A DNA stretch of 64,000 nt from Adenophora triphylla var. japonica (lineage: Eukaryota > Streptophyta > Magnoliopsida > Asterales > Campanulaceae). This document shows, piece by piece, positions 33,705 through 43,068 of this stretch (positions are counted from its first letter, which is position 1; every line of letters starts with the position of its first letter). The DNA lies in the NCBI GenBank assembly GCA_022495995.1, contig JAFEMH010002333.1, positions 182,501-246,500 of the forward strand. Reading direction: 5' to 3'. Position numbers and translations under genes: made by a program. Below the pieces are notes generated by a model. The model worked only from the letters and a program-made list of their open reading frames with translations, ran no database searches and was not told the DNA's origin.

Positions 33705-35915
33705 AAAAGAAACGCGTGCACTTTAAAAGCCTCACATGAAAGAGAAGCAACCGAAGTGCTTCACGTACTCACTCTTCGAGATTTCTATCACTTCACAACT
33801 GTCCACCTTGTAAAACCAATTATCATTTGATCTTAGCTTCAAGGGCCTTTAACATCACAACACGGATAGAATACATCGCACAAAGTGTGCAAAGTCAGCT
33901 ACAGTAAATCACAAGTGACCAACCTTCCAAGAATTTCAAAATAAGGTAGCTTATCTACTTCACATGCAGCCATTTGGGAGATACTTTTTCCTGACAGGCA
34001 TGGGAAACCTCAAAAAAAATCAGTACCTAAAACAGGCTCGAATTTTCCACCTAAGACCGTCAAACTTTCTAGAAGGTACATAAACAGTGAAACTAGCATT
34101 TCTGCTACCATTTTGATATTTAATATTCTGGTCTGAATAAAGATATTGAAATTTCGGGAGCCATACTTCAACTCGGAATAGACTATTTTCAATGAAGGAT
34201 CAATCCTTCATTCTACCATATATGGCATCTTTCTTTCTTTTATTTATTTTTTTCTTCTTTTATGTAATGAGTTTTACATCGTAAACTTTGCATTACAAAC
34301 ATCAGTTGCAGAACGTTTAAAAAACTATTGACTCAAGTGGGGCATGTAGCATGTATCTGAATATGTAAACAAGGATGAAAAAATAAAAATAAAAATTGAC
34401 TGGTGAATGAAGTGGAGTAACTTAACCATTCAAATTACCATATGTGTCTTAAATTTAGTTCAAACATAACACACATAAAGATATATCATACCAATACTAT
34501 CATAACATAAACTCTAAGGGGCTAGGTGTAAGAACTATAAGTAAAAGGCTAAAAGGATCTTCACCTAGTGAACCTTTTATTCATTTTGAAGACTACGGCT
34601 AGTTGAATTTTATCAACACCATTTTTCTCCCAGCTTTTCCCAAGTGACATCCTCTGCTACAGCCACTGACTCAGCTGACGACAATTCGTGACGCTTATCC
34701 TGATCCAAACTGAGGCCTTTAATTGGAGAAGTGAGGCTTTTAATCGCGATCCTGACTGTCAACGGATTGAGGCATTAAGTGCAGTTTAGCGAAATCGTTG
34801 AGGCAATTAATTTGACTTGCACATGACAAAGATGTTATTAATGTGGTTGGAGGCCAAGGGGACTTTGGGTGAGATGCCTTCCCTTGTAAATTAACTGATG
34901 CAGAGAAAAAAAATCAAATCAAAATTAGAATTAGAATGAATCTCGTTTAAAGAAAATAAACAAAGATTTTTTGTTAAGAATCTAACGGGAGAAGATAGGA
35001 TGATGAAAGTGAGAAAACTCATAGCACGTGATTTCATTGTCAGCATTTCTAAATGAAAATGAGCAATGCAGTTTACTGGGTGTTAACTACATATCAGAAT
35101 TAGAGTTCAATGTGTCAAATGCTAAGAATTTCAGTTAAATAATCTTACAAGTCAAAAAAAAGAGTTACATGACCTTTTCGCACTATTCCTAAAATTAATG
35201 CGTGCAACTTATGTAACAATAATAATCACTTTTAAGGTGCTTAAAAGTTAAAACCAACGACAACAGTTCCACATTATTCAACTATATCATTGGTATGACT
35301 AGAAATAGATGTCCATGGAGGACGAAAAGGCCACAACAGAGTGGCATCACAAAAATAGCAATAATATTTTCCAATTGGCAACAACAACAAAAACACAAAT
35401 GTAGATACTATAAATGAAAGCTAATTGACCCTCTGAATTTCATTTCTTCATAGAGAATTGATTACAGAACTACAGCTAGCCTCTACAAGTTTCCATCAGA
35501 GATTGTGATCAAAGGAGTTGCTAGCATGTATGGTTAATAAGGTTGTTTCTCAAGATAAAGCAGAATCAAGGTTGAGCAAACAGCTACGATCTCAAAAGAT
35601 GACATTGGTTCAAGTGAAAAAAAGAAATCCAACACTCGCACGTCTAAGACCAGCATCCGAAAATTATTTCCAAAGGGTTTATCCAATTGTCGAAAACTTT
35701 GCTATTTCAAATCAACCAAAGACACTTACCAATCACATGTGTTAAGATTCTGAAAACAGTGTGCAAATGAACAAAATACCTTCAAAATGTGTTTCTTGGA
35801 GATCATCCAAATTGACACATCAAGATTCAAGATCCATTGAACTTCATGATGGTAAGTTTTTCCCAAATTAACTGCACAGCTCTGCATATCAATGTAGACT
35901 TAGCTGACTATAAGA
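33705..35915. other. Intergenic DNA downstream of mTERF copy B
   Basis: Collinear with 22690-24171 but carrying an extra ~670 bases (34278-34946) between short repeats. No gene recognised. Confidence 0.5.
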
Positions 35916-37637
35916 CTACAAGTCATCTTTGTTTGAAAATTCTTCCAACCACTTCTTTAGAACAGCTGGATGAATTGTATAGATTCGATCAACAAAAGCT
36001 TTTTCGCTGGCTGCAACAATACTTGAAACCGTGTAATCAGTTCCACACAAACCCGATTCCTTGAGCCACAAATGAAATCTGTATCTGGGCTTAATTCGTT
36101 TCTCCAAGTTGAAAGTCAAATAGGCTGGAAAAATATACAGATCATTCAGAGATAAGCCCATATCCTCGCAAAGAAATTTCACTTTCTGGACGAGATATTC
36201 AGGGCTTTGGTTTAGAAGCTTTGGTGATTTGCTAACCATTTTACACAGTTTAGAGAGAGGGATTCCATAAAGCAGTAAGCAATCAAATCGATCCTTTAAC
36301 TCGCTACTCCTCCCATGCATGTTTTTCAAGATTTTGATGGTCAATTTATTCTCTCCATACCCCATTCTATGCATAAACTCCAATTTACTTTGCGAATGTA
36401 ACGGTGTTCTTGATAATTTAATTCCCACCAAGTAATCTACATAATCTTTATCCAAATCCTCATCGGGACTCTCAATTATGTAGCTATTTAATAGTTGATG
36501 ATCTCCATATTTCAGCTTGTCAAAGAACCATCCATTAAGATCTAATGATTTCATCACATGAGGCAAATTAGTTAGCCTATTTCTACCCAAAACATAAGGA
36601 TATTTTGCAGTTATATGCATCAGTTGTTCTCCTTCCAATCCAAAATGTTTCAAAAACCCCAATACTGAAAATTTCGGGCTTTCTAGATCAAATTTAAAAA
36701 ATTCTGGCTTTGAAAGAAGCAATAATCCAATCTCATCCTTCCTTACATCCAATCTACAAAAGTATTCAATTTTTTGAACCATTAAGTCTTCAGAGTGCTC
36801 AACAAAAATGTGTTTGCTTCTACCCATCAATTCACCCATCTTACCTTTCTCGCAACCCAAGTCATAAAACAACTTAATCTTCCTACAAACATCACACCAA
36901 GCATCCACATCACACTCCAAATCATTACCTAAACCAAAATCAATAAAAACCCTTTTCAAATCATCAAACAGAGCATCAATTTCATCACTCAATTCGCAAT
37001 TTCCACCCAAAACATAAGGAAAGCCCAAACAAATCCCACATAAAGCCCTATTATAAAACCCCAAATCAACATACTTTTGTAAACTCCTATTCAACTCAAA
37101 AGGGTCTCGACTAAAAATCGAAACTTCATCCTTGTACAACACCCCCAATTTGTTCCAAGGGAACCCAAACCCACAAAGTGCACAAGCAACATTAAACACC
37201 TTCATATCTTCAGACAAAAAGATTTTGTGTGCAGGCAAGAACCCATCAACCTCACTATAATCAATACCGATACTTTCATAGAAAAATTCAAATTCATTAA
37301 TGGGGTGATACCTGAGAAACCTCTGAAACCTATTGAAAAACCCCACTGAAGGATGATAATCAACCTTATCAATGATGTAGGAGAGAGAAATTGGCGAGTT
37401 CTTGCTGATTTGTTCCACATAGCTCAAGGGTAAGCTTTTGACTGAGAAGAGGTAGTCAGTGAGGGCATTTTGGGCATCTTTTATTGCCTTGGGTCTGGAC
37501 CGTTTGGGTACTTTGGAGAGAGCTTCGAGGTTTAGATATGTGAGATCTGCTGTGGTGGCGGAGGAGGATGAGGAGAAGTAGCGGGAAATAGTGGTGTAGA
37601 AAGAGAGAGTGTCGGCGGTCGTGCGGCGGAGGGACAT
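35916..37637 (-). CDS. mTERF family protein (MTEF18/SHOT1-like), copy B
   Basis: An intact 573-codon single-exon gene with the same start context, presequence (MSLRRTTADTLSFYTTISRY) and mTERF repeat layout as copy A, ending in the same LEEFSNKDDL. Differences include V to D and A to V near residues 175-195, K/E to G/K near 415, and four changes within residues 495-530. Neither copy has a stop or frameshift, so both may be functional, or the duplication may be too recent for decay. The 70-bp leader is shared, but the promoter beyond it is not: here the leader meets the MULE-2 arm, in copy A MULE-3. Expression of the two copies could therefore differ. Confidence 0.92.
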   Translation of the reverse strand: MSLRRTTADTLSFYTTISRYFSSSSSATTADLTYLNLEALSKVPKRSRPKAIKDAQNALTDYLFSVKSLPLSYVEQISKNSPISLSYIIDKVDYHPSVGFFNRFQRFLRYHPINEFEFFYESIGIDYSEVDGFLPAHKIFLSEDMKVFNVACALCGFGFPWNKLGVLYKDEVSIFSRDPFELNRSLQKYVDLGFYNRALCGICLGFPYVLGGNCELSDEIDALFDDLKRVFIDFGLGNDLECDVDAWCDVCRKIKLFYDLGCEKGKMGELMGRSKHIFVEHSEDLMVQKIEYFCRLDVRKDEIGLLLLSKPEFFKFDLESPKFSVLGFLKHFGLEGEQLMHITAKYPYVLGRNRLTNLPHVMKSLDLNGWFFDKLKYGDHQLLNSYIIESPDEDLDKDYVDYLVGIKLSRTPLHSQSKLEFMHRMGYGENKLTIKILKNMHGRSSELKDRFDCLLLYGIPLSKLCKMVSKSPKLLNQSPEYLVQKVKFLCEDMGLSLNDLYIFPAYLTFNLEKRIKPRYRFHLWLKESGLCGTDYTVSSIVAASEKAFVDRIYTIHPAVLKKWLEEFSNKDDL

Positions 37638-37707
37638 GGTGGTTCTGGGTTTCGATTTGAAGGGCACCGGCGGCAAGTACTTCAGAGGAAAGTAGGCGAA
37701 AATAGTT

Positions 37708-37778
37708 GAGAATTGTTATATAAACCCGTAAAATTGTTGAGTAAACCCGTAAAATTGCACTCATATTCATCACTGTAG
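37708..37778. mobile_element. Outer left arm of MULE-2
   Basis: Begins at the break in mTERF homology and contains TAAACCCGTAAAATTG twice. A third diverged copy (TAAATCCGTAAATTTG) lies at 42808-42824, on the other side of MULE-1, so 37708-37787 and 42704-43068 are one arm split by MULE-1. The exact left terminus and target duplication are not established. Confidence 0.5.
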
Positions 37779-37787
37779 GAATTGGGT
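37779..37787. repeat. 9-bp target-site duplication of MULE-1, left
   Basis: GAATTGGGT, identical to 42704-42712. Nine bases is the standard duplication length for Mutator-like elements. Confidence 0.88.
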
Positions 37788-38020
37788 GGCAAATTCTAAA
37801 TACAGGGAGTTTTAAATACAGGGATCCCGGGAAATTACTAATTTGCCCCTTTATATACCTAATTTCCCCTCCCTCCTTTCATTCAAACGCACACTCTCTC
37901 TCTCAGACTCTCCCTCTTCTCTCTGCGAACGAACGAGAGAAAAGGCGATTTCAATCCCAGGCGTCCCCAACCCACTCTCTCTCCTCGGACTCGCAACAAC
38001 GGAAAAAGGAAAAATCGATA

Positions 38021-39290
38021 ATGGTGAGAGTAAAAATCCCGGCGTCCCAACCCCGCCGCACCGAGCCGACGCTACCGCCCAAAGTCGTCGCCGCCGAGCG
38101 CCCTCTTCGACCGTGCCCGTAAAGAAGGTAAACTTAAACCTAATTTAATGGGACATCTCGAGTGAAACCACTCGAGATGCATCTCAGTGGGTTTATACGA
38201 GATGTCTCGTATAAACTCCACTGAGATGCATCTCGAGCGGTTTCACTCGAGATGTCATCCCACCGTTGTTGTTGATTTGTGTTAGATTGTTTAAAATTGA
38301 ATCCAAGTTTTGGCATAAACTGGGTAGCAAATGAACCGGGTTTTAATGGGACATCTCGAGTGAAACCACTCGAGATGCATCTCAGTGGGTTTATACGAGA
38401 TGTCTCGTATAAACCCACTCGAGATGCATCTCGAGTGGTTTCACTCGAATGTCATCCCACCGTTGTTGTTGATTTGTGTTAGATTGTTTAAAATTGAATC
38501 CAAGTTTTGGCATAAGCGGGTAGCAATGAACCGGGTTTTAATGGGACATCTCGAGTGAAACCACTCGAGATGCATCTCAGTGGGTTTATACGAGATGTCT
38601 CGTATAAACCCACTCGAGATGCATCTCGAGCGGTTTCACACGAGATGTCTCTAATGTATTGTCTCTCTCTTATTTGTGTTTTTGTAGGCACGTGAACCTA
38701 TGACCGTTTCGGCTAGAAAGAGGAAGGGCGATAAGCGTTTGGAGAGAGAAGAAAACGGAGGAAGGCCCTAAGACGAGGGAGCCACAAAACTCGATGATGA
38801 GCGGGGAGGAGGAGGCGGCGGTCGATAGGGATAGTGGGGAGGAGGAGGAGGATAGTTCTGATGGGGAGGAGGAGGAGGATAGTTCGATGGGGAGGAGGAG
38901 AGTGATAGTTACGGTGGTGGAGGTGGAGGTGGAGGTGGAGGTGGAGATGATGATGATGATGATGATGGTGGAGGTGGAGGTGAGGAGGAGGTGGAGGAGG
39001 GAGCGAGGGAGGAGGAGGAGGATATAGTAGAGCCTACTGTAGACCACCGAGACACGGGAGGAGGCGGGGTCGGGTTGTGGGCTGTCGGGCGGGGACGGGG
39101 GAGGAGAGCGGGGGTGTGGAGGGCGACCATCATGGCGGCTGAGAGGGACCCTGGTGGTGGCCCGAGAGGATGTTTCCTTGCTATACGGGTTCGGTGATCA
39201 CCGAGCGGACGACAGATTTGGAGTGACTCCATTAGTGAGTCATTAGTGACTTTCAGCAAGGCGACGCATCCGGGATAGGTAAGCTACTAA
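38021..39290 (+). pseudogene. PMD-like gene remnant in MULE-1
   Basis: Exon 1 (38021-38127) encodes a basic Pro/Arg-rich start (NPGVPTPPHRADATAQSRRR) ending at a clean AAG/GTAAAC donor. A 560-bp intron full of palindromes follows. Exon 2 starts at 38688 after TTTTTGTAG and reads AREPMTVSARKRKGDKRLER, then an acidic SGEEE..EEEEDSS tract and Gly/Asp repeats. Near 39150, allowing one frame change, DPGGGP..EDVSLLYGFGDH appears. A basic start, acidic stretch and PGGP..LL..H.A entry motif is also how the clear PMD protein at 53169-55055 begins. The PMD core is missing and frameshifts are present (about 38030, 38765, 39150). The assignment rests on this parallel, not on a full domain. Confidence 0.42.
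38147..38655. repeat. Three ~196-bp tandem units, each with a ~105-bp palindrome, in an intron
   Basis: AATGGGACATCTCG starts at 38147, 38345 and 38540. Each unit contains a long near-perfect foldback: GACATCTCGAGTGAAACC, GAGATGCATCTCAGTGGG and TTTATACGAGATG, followed by their complements. Spacers (GTTGTTGTTGATTTGTG and following) are also repeated. A transcript across this intron would fold into three strong hairpins. Confidence 0.93.
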
Positions 39291-39330
39291 TTAATGTGAT
39301 ATGTTTAAAATCTTGAAGTCATTTAAAAAA

Positions 39331-39505
39331 CCTATACGTGTACCACTTTCAGATGCTCGGGACATATTCCTTAAAACCCTAAAAAATGGGACATTTTTGT
39401 AACTCCACTTCCTTTAATATTTTGACCAATGTCATAAGCATGAAAAAGTCTTAAAATGTCATCTAGATCTTAGAAAAAATTTAAAAAAATATAAAAAACC
39501 AGGGT
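39331..39505 (+). repeat. Single diverged SatB monomer inside MULE-1
   Basis: The order of CGGGACATATTCCTTAAAAC, CCTAAAAAATGGGACA, TTTGTAACTCCACTTCC, AATGTCATAAGCATGAAAAA and AAATGTCATCTAGATCTTAG parallels the SatB monomer of 7461-9095 from end to end, at roughly three quarters identity by eye. There is only one copy here. Confidence 0.75.
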
Positions 39506-39737
39506 TTATGGAAAATATGACATCTCGTGTATATTAACACGAGATGATACTTGAACATCTCGTGTATAACTACACGAGATGATAGTTGAACATCTCGTGT
39601 AGACCTGCACGAGACGCGTCTAAATTTCCATAAATCGTTGCGTTGAAAGGAATTTGACGTTTAAAATTCCGAACATAAATCCAGAAAACACACCAACGCC
39701 ATTCTCATTCAAAAATTCAATTTTTTAAGTTCATAAC

Positions 39738-41981
39738 ATGGATTCCTCAAATAATAATAACATGGATTCCTCACATAATTCTCCCCAAAGTTCTCCAAGT
39801 TTCAATGATTATGCCTCACAAACTTCTCCACAAAATTCTTATGATTGTGTTGACCTTGATACGATAGATTTTCTCATTGATGAAGAAGAAGAAATCTTAC
39901 AAAATATTCCTCCACATCAACATTCTCCAAGTGTCAATGATCCTAGCTTCGATGAAGTAAGTTGTTAATTTTTTTTTTTGTGTATTGTGATCAAAATAAA
40001 AATAAAAATCCCATCTTGTTTTAAAAATCCCATCTTGTTTTTTTTTAAACTGTACAGGGGACATCTCGGGTAAATACACTCGAGATGCATCTCGAGTGAG
40101 TTTACTCGAGATGTGTCTCGTGTAATATTACTCGAGATGTGTCTCGAGTGGATATACCCGAGATACATGCCGGATCCTGAAACCGACCGATACTACTGTA
40201 TTTGTATTTTGCGGTGGTTCCTACCCGGACATCAGTGATGAATTCACTACATCACAAACATTTCAAACTCGGGCTGAGCTTCTTGCCCATGTACAAGCCA
40301 TCGCGAGGCGCCGTAATATATACCTTGTTATAAAGGACTCGAAGAATAGACGTGGAAATGTTCTTGCGTACGCAAACATAATTTGTCATTTTGGTGGACA
40401 ACACAGGGCCGGAAGATCAATGAACAAAAGGAAGACAAGTACGAAGAAAAGGGATTGCACTTTTAGACTATATGCCAAAGAAAGGGGTGGTGATGGGTTA
40501 TGGGGTTATGTTGTGAAGAATGGGGTGTTACATCAGGCGGACACATGGACTTCCCTGTTCCCATGAGATTTCACATATAGAGGAGCGTGGGGGACGGATT
40601 GAGCTTTCCATGATTGATGAGTTCTGGAAGAAGTTGGACATTGAAGTGGACACCCGTTCATCTGAGGATCCCTCTATAGATATCGACAGTTTTCGAGATG
40701 TGTTGGCTAGAGTTGAGACAGCACCTGAACCGGTAAGGAGAAGGTTATTATGGCATATGGAAGAAGGGCTTAATCACCACGCGATGGTTGCTTCCGAGCG
40801 CATCATACTTCAAAGGCGAATCAACCCCGACCCAGGAAGTTCAAGAGAACCGTCGGGTGGGAGCATACAAACAACTTTTATGGAGTCCCCGCTACACCGC
40901 CCTCGACTAGAAAAGGGTATGTATTTTCATGCAAATTATGCCTCAAATCTTTGGGTGTTTGTTGTACATTTGACACCGCTTCTCACACTTCTTTTTATTT
41001 TTCCTGTTTCAGGTCTAGATGTGCATTCATGGCATCAACCCGAGGGAGTTTGGATTCCACGCGCAAACGGAAATCACCTACCAAACCCACACCATCAACC
41101 CCTGCTAGTACTCCCTACGTCTCTCATCCACCGCTAGCTCCTTCCGGTCGTGGGAGAGGACGGGGTCGAGGTCGAGGTCGAGGTCGAGGACGGGGTCGAG
41201 GACGGGATCATGGTCAGGGACGTGGAGAGGGAAATGGACATCCCAATCACACTAGTATATACGACTCCGCGTACTTGGCGTATTTTCCGCCTTTCATTAT
41301 CCCTTATATTGGAGGCATCACCAACGTCAAAGGAGATGGTCATTGTGGCTATAGAGCCGTAGCATTACAAATATACGGAGATGAGGAGTCGTGGGGCCGA
41401 GTTCGCTCGTAATGTTACACAGAGGTGCGTGATCACCAAGAGCTTTATGAGAGAGTTCTATCTTGGATACCGGTATCGGAGCTGTTACGTAAGCTTGCTT
41501 GTTATGAACCGTGGGCGCCCGACTATTATTGGATGACGCTCCCAGAGGTTGGGCACATCATTGCCACGAGGTATAACGTGGCGTTTATTTCGTACGGATC
41601 TAGCGGTGGCAACTTATGCCTTCCGGTGACCGTACGTGCGGGAGTACAACCACCGACGGACACAGTTGTGCTGGGACAAGTCCCCACCCATTTTATAGCG
41701 GTATGATACTTTACTTTATCATCTATATTATATTAGTTATATTTTGTTGTCCTACTTATAGTCGTTATATTTGATGGCCTTGTATTTAACTGTTAATGCT
41801 TTTGCAGCTTCACATGTTAGGCAATGATTACCCCATTCCACCAACACCGCTCCCTTGGAGGTCCCAATGTGATCCAAGCGCAAGGCAACTGCACCTCCCA
41901 TACCAAGATAGGACATCAGAGTACAGTCGACTATATGAGGAGGACAGCGATGCAAGAAGACAAAGATTACATTTGGGATAG
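39738..41981 (+). pseudogene. MULE DNA-binding/SWIM domain fused to OTU cysteine protease
   Basis: Exon 1 (39738-39956, MDSSNNNNMDSSHNS..) is Ser/Asn-rich and acidic. Exon 2 (~40215-40916) encodes a FAR1/MULE-type DNA-binding region (RAELLAHVQAIARRRNIYLV, then CHFGGQHRAGRSMNKRK). Near 40515 it jumps with a frame change into the SWIM finger (GCYIRRTHGLPCSHEISHIE), so the whole DDE core between them is deleted. After an intron (40917-41012) come an Arg-Gly repeat tract (41150-41235) and an OTU protease: KGDGHCGYRAVALQIYGDEE with catalytic Asp (41335) and Cys (41344), and VPTHFIAV with catalytic His (41689). The last exon starts at 41808. Damage: a TAA at 41410-41412 inside the OTU domain and a lost AG at the exon 2 acceptor. 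OTU enzymes cleave ubiquitin or ubiquitin-like linkages; the substrate here is unknown. Confidence 0.85.
40027..40281 (+). repeat. Intron-exon segment duplicated within MULE-1 (upstream copy)
   Basis: About 255 bases from CCATCTTGTTTTTTTT through a palindrome cluster and the splice acceptor to CGGGCTGAGCTT recur at 42209-42462. In this copy the acceptor reads TTGCGGTGG. The downstream copy keeps TTGCAGGG. Confidence 0.9.
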
Positions 41982-42208
41982 TATATGTGTTATGGTTTTT
42001 TATTTATCCACTTTGTATGAATGTTTGAATTAATTGCTTTCGTTTCGTAAACACTTTCATTTCGTAAACAATTTGGCGATACTATACGTGTAATGGTATA
42101 TTCATCCCTCCCATGGTTTTGTGGAGATGTCCTATCACATTCACAATCAAATTTTATTCCAAGTTCGGTCTCTTGTTAGCTTTTCTGTTCTTTGAAGTGA
42201 AACATTAT

Positions 42209-42462
42209 CCCATCTTGTTTTTTTTAAAGCGTACAGGGACATCTCGGGTAAATACCCTCGAGATGCATCTCGAGTGAGTTTACTCGAGATGTGTCTCGTG
42301 GTAATATTACTCGAGATGTGTCTCGAGTGGATATACCCGAGATACATGCTGGATCCCTGGAAACCGACCGATACTACCTGTATTTGTATTTTGCAGGGTT
42401 CCTACCCGGACATCAGTGATGAATTAACTACATCACAACCATTTCAAACTCGGGCTGAGCTT
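42209..42462 (+). repeat. Intron-exon segment duplicated within MULE-1 (downstream copy)
   Basis: Partner of 40027-40281, placed in the right arm and retaining the intact acceptor followed by GSYPDISDELTTSQPFQTRA before an unrelated stop. It brings the CATCTCGAG palindrome cluster into the right subterminal region. Confidence 0.9.
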
Positions 42463-42494
42463 TTCCTGTTGCTGAAGTGAAACATTAGCCTCTG

Positions 42495-42645
42495 ATGCAT
42501 ATCTCGTGCCGATCTCGAGATGTCCTCTTGTATCTCGGGTAGACTTACACGACATAAATCTCGTGTAAATGTGCAGAGATATGTCGTGTAAGTCTACCCG
42601 AGATGTAAGAGGACATCTCGGGTAGACTTACACGAGACGGGCAGG
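42495..42645. repeat. Right subterminal palindromes of MULE-1
   Basis: TACACGACATAAATCTCGTG, GAGATATGTCGTGTAAG and ACATCTCGGGTAGACTTACA with complements, ending about 15 bases before the right inverted repeat. Confidence 0.8.
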
Positions 42646-42703
42646 GGCAGCGATGGAATAAATTAGATCCCTGTATTTAAGATCCCTGTATATAAATATA
42701 TCC

Positions 42704-42712
42704 GAATTGGGT
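42704..42712. repeat. 9-bp target-site duplication of MULE-1, right
   Basis: GAATTGGGT, identical to 37779-37787. Confidence 0.88.
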
Positions 42713-43063
42713 TCAAGCTTTCCCGTAAGTTGGAATCTTCAAAAATGTCATCAAGTGAAATGACAAAATTATCCCTAAATTTATTACCTAATTCACTAAT
42801 GTTAAATAAATCCGTAAATTTGTTGAGTAAACTCGTATACCATTTTCACCACCTTCCCCTTCCTCCCTCATCAATTTTCACCACCTTTCCTCTCACTCCC
42901 TCATCAATTTTCACTTTTTTACTTAATCACTTCTTTTTATTTTTTTACTCCAAAAAAAATTACCTTTCTTTCCTTCCTCTTCCTCTCACCATCATTTATT
43001 TCCCAAAAAAAAAAATTCATACACATTTGTTCCAAGACAAGAGATTCAGCAGGCTTTTCATGG
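42713..43063 (+). mobile_element. Inner left arm and leader of MULE-2
   Basis: Continues the arm from 37778 after MULE-1. It contains TCCGTAAATTTGTTGAGTAA (third copy of the arm repeat), CT-rich leader DNA (ACTCCCTCATCAATTTTCAC repeated), and the ATG of the MULE-2 reading frame at 43060. Confidence 0.6.
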
Positions 43064-43068
43064 ATGCT
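43064..43068. repeat. 5-bp target-site duplication of the Athila-type element, left
   Basis: ATGCT, identical to 50243-50247. Confidence 0.9.

Larger units (their letters stand above)
31104..37707. repeat. Segmental duplication, copy B
   Basis: Direct-orientation partner of 17907-25963. It retains the uninterrupted target of CACTA-2 and several stretches deleted from copy A. Both copies end 70 bases before the mTERF ATG, where each meets different transposon DNA. Confidence 0.9.
37788..42703. mobile_element. MULE-1, Mutator-like element carrying OTU protease and PMD-like genes
   Basis: A 4916-bp element flanked by an exact 9-bp duplication. Its ends are imperfect terminal inverted repeats of about 40 bp. 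The left reads GGCAAATTCTAAATACAGGG then AGTTTTAAATACAGGGATC. The right, on the minus strand, reads GGATATATTTATATACAGGG then ATCTTAAATACAGGGATC. Inside are a PMD-like gene remnant (38021-39290), one satellite-like monomer (39331-39505), a transposase-OTU fusion gene (39738-41981), and palindromes built on CATCTCGAG at 38150-38655, 39515-39620, 40058-40170, 42235-42345 and 42495-42645. It has no DDE transposase core, so it depends on another source for movement. Confidence 0.88.

Noticed and set aside
38147..42645. CRISPR-like or regulatory-RNA array
   Set aside because: Repeats are palindromes without unique spacers, in a plant transposon; CRISPR does not apply.
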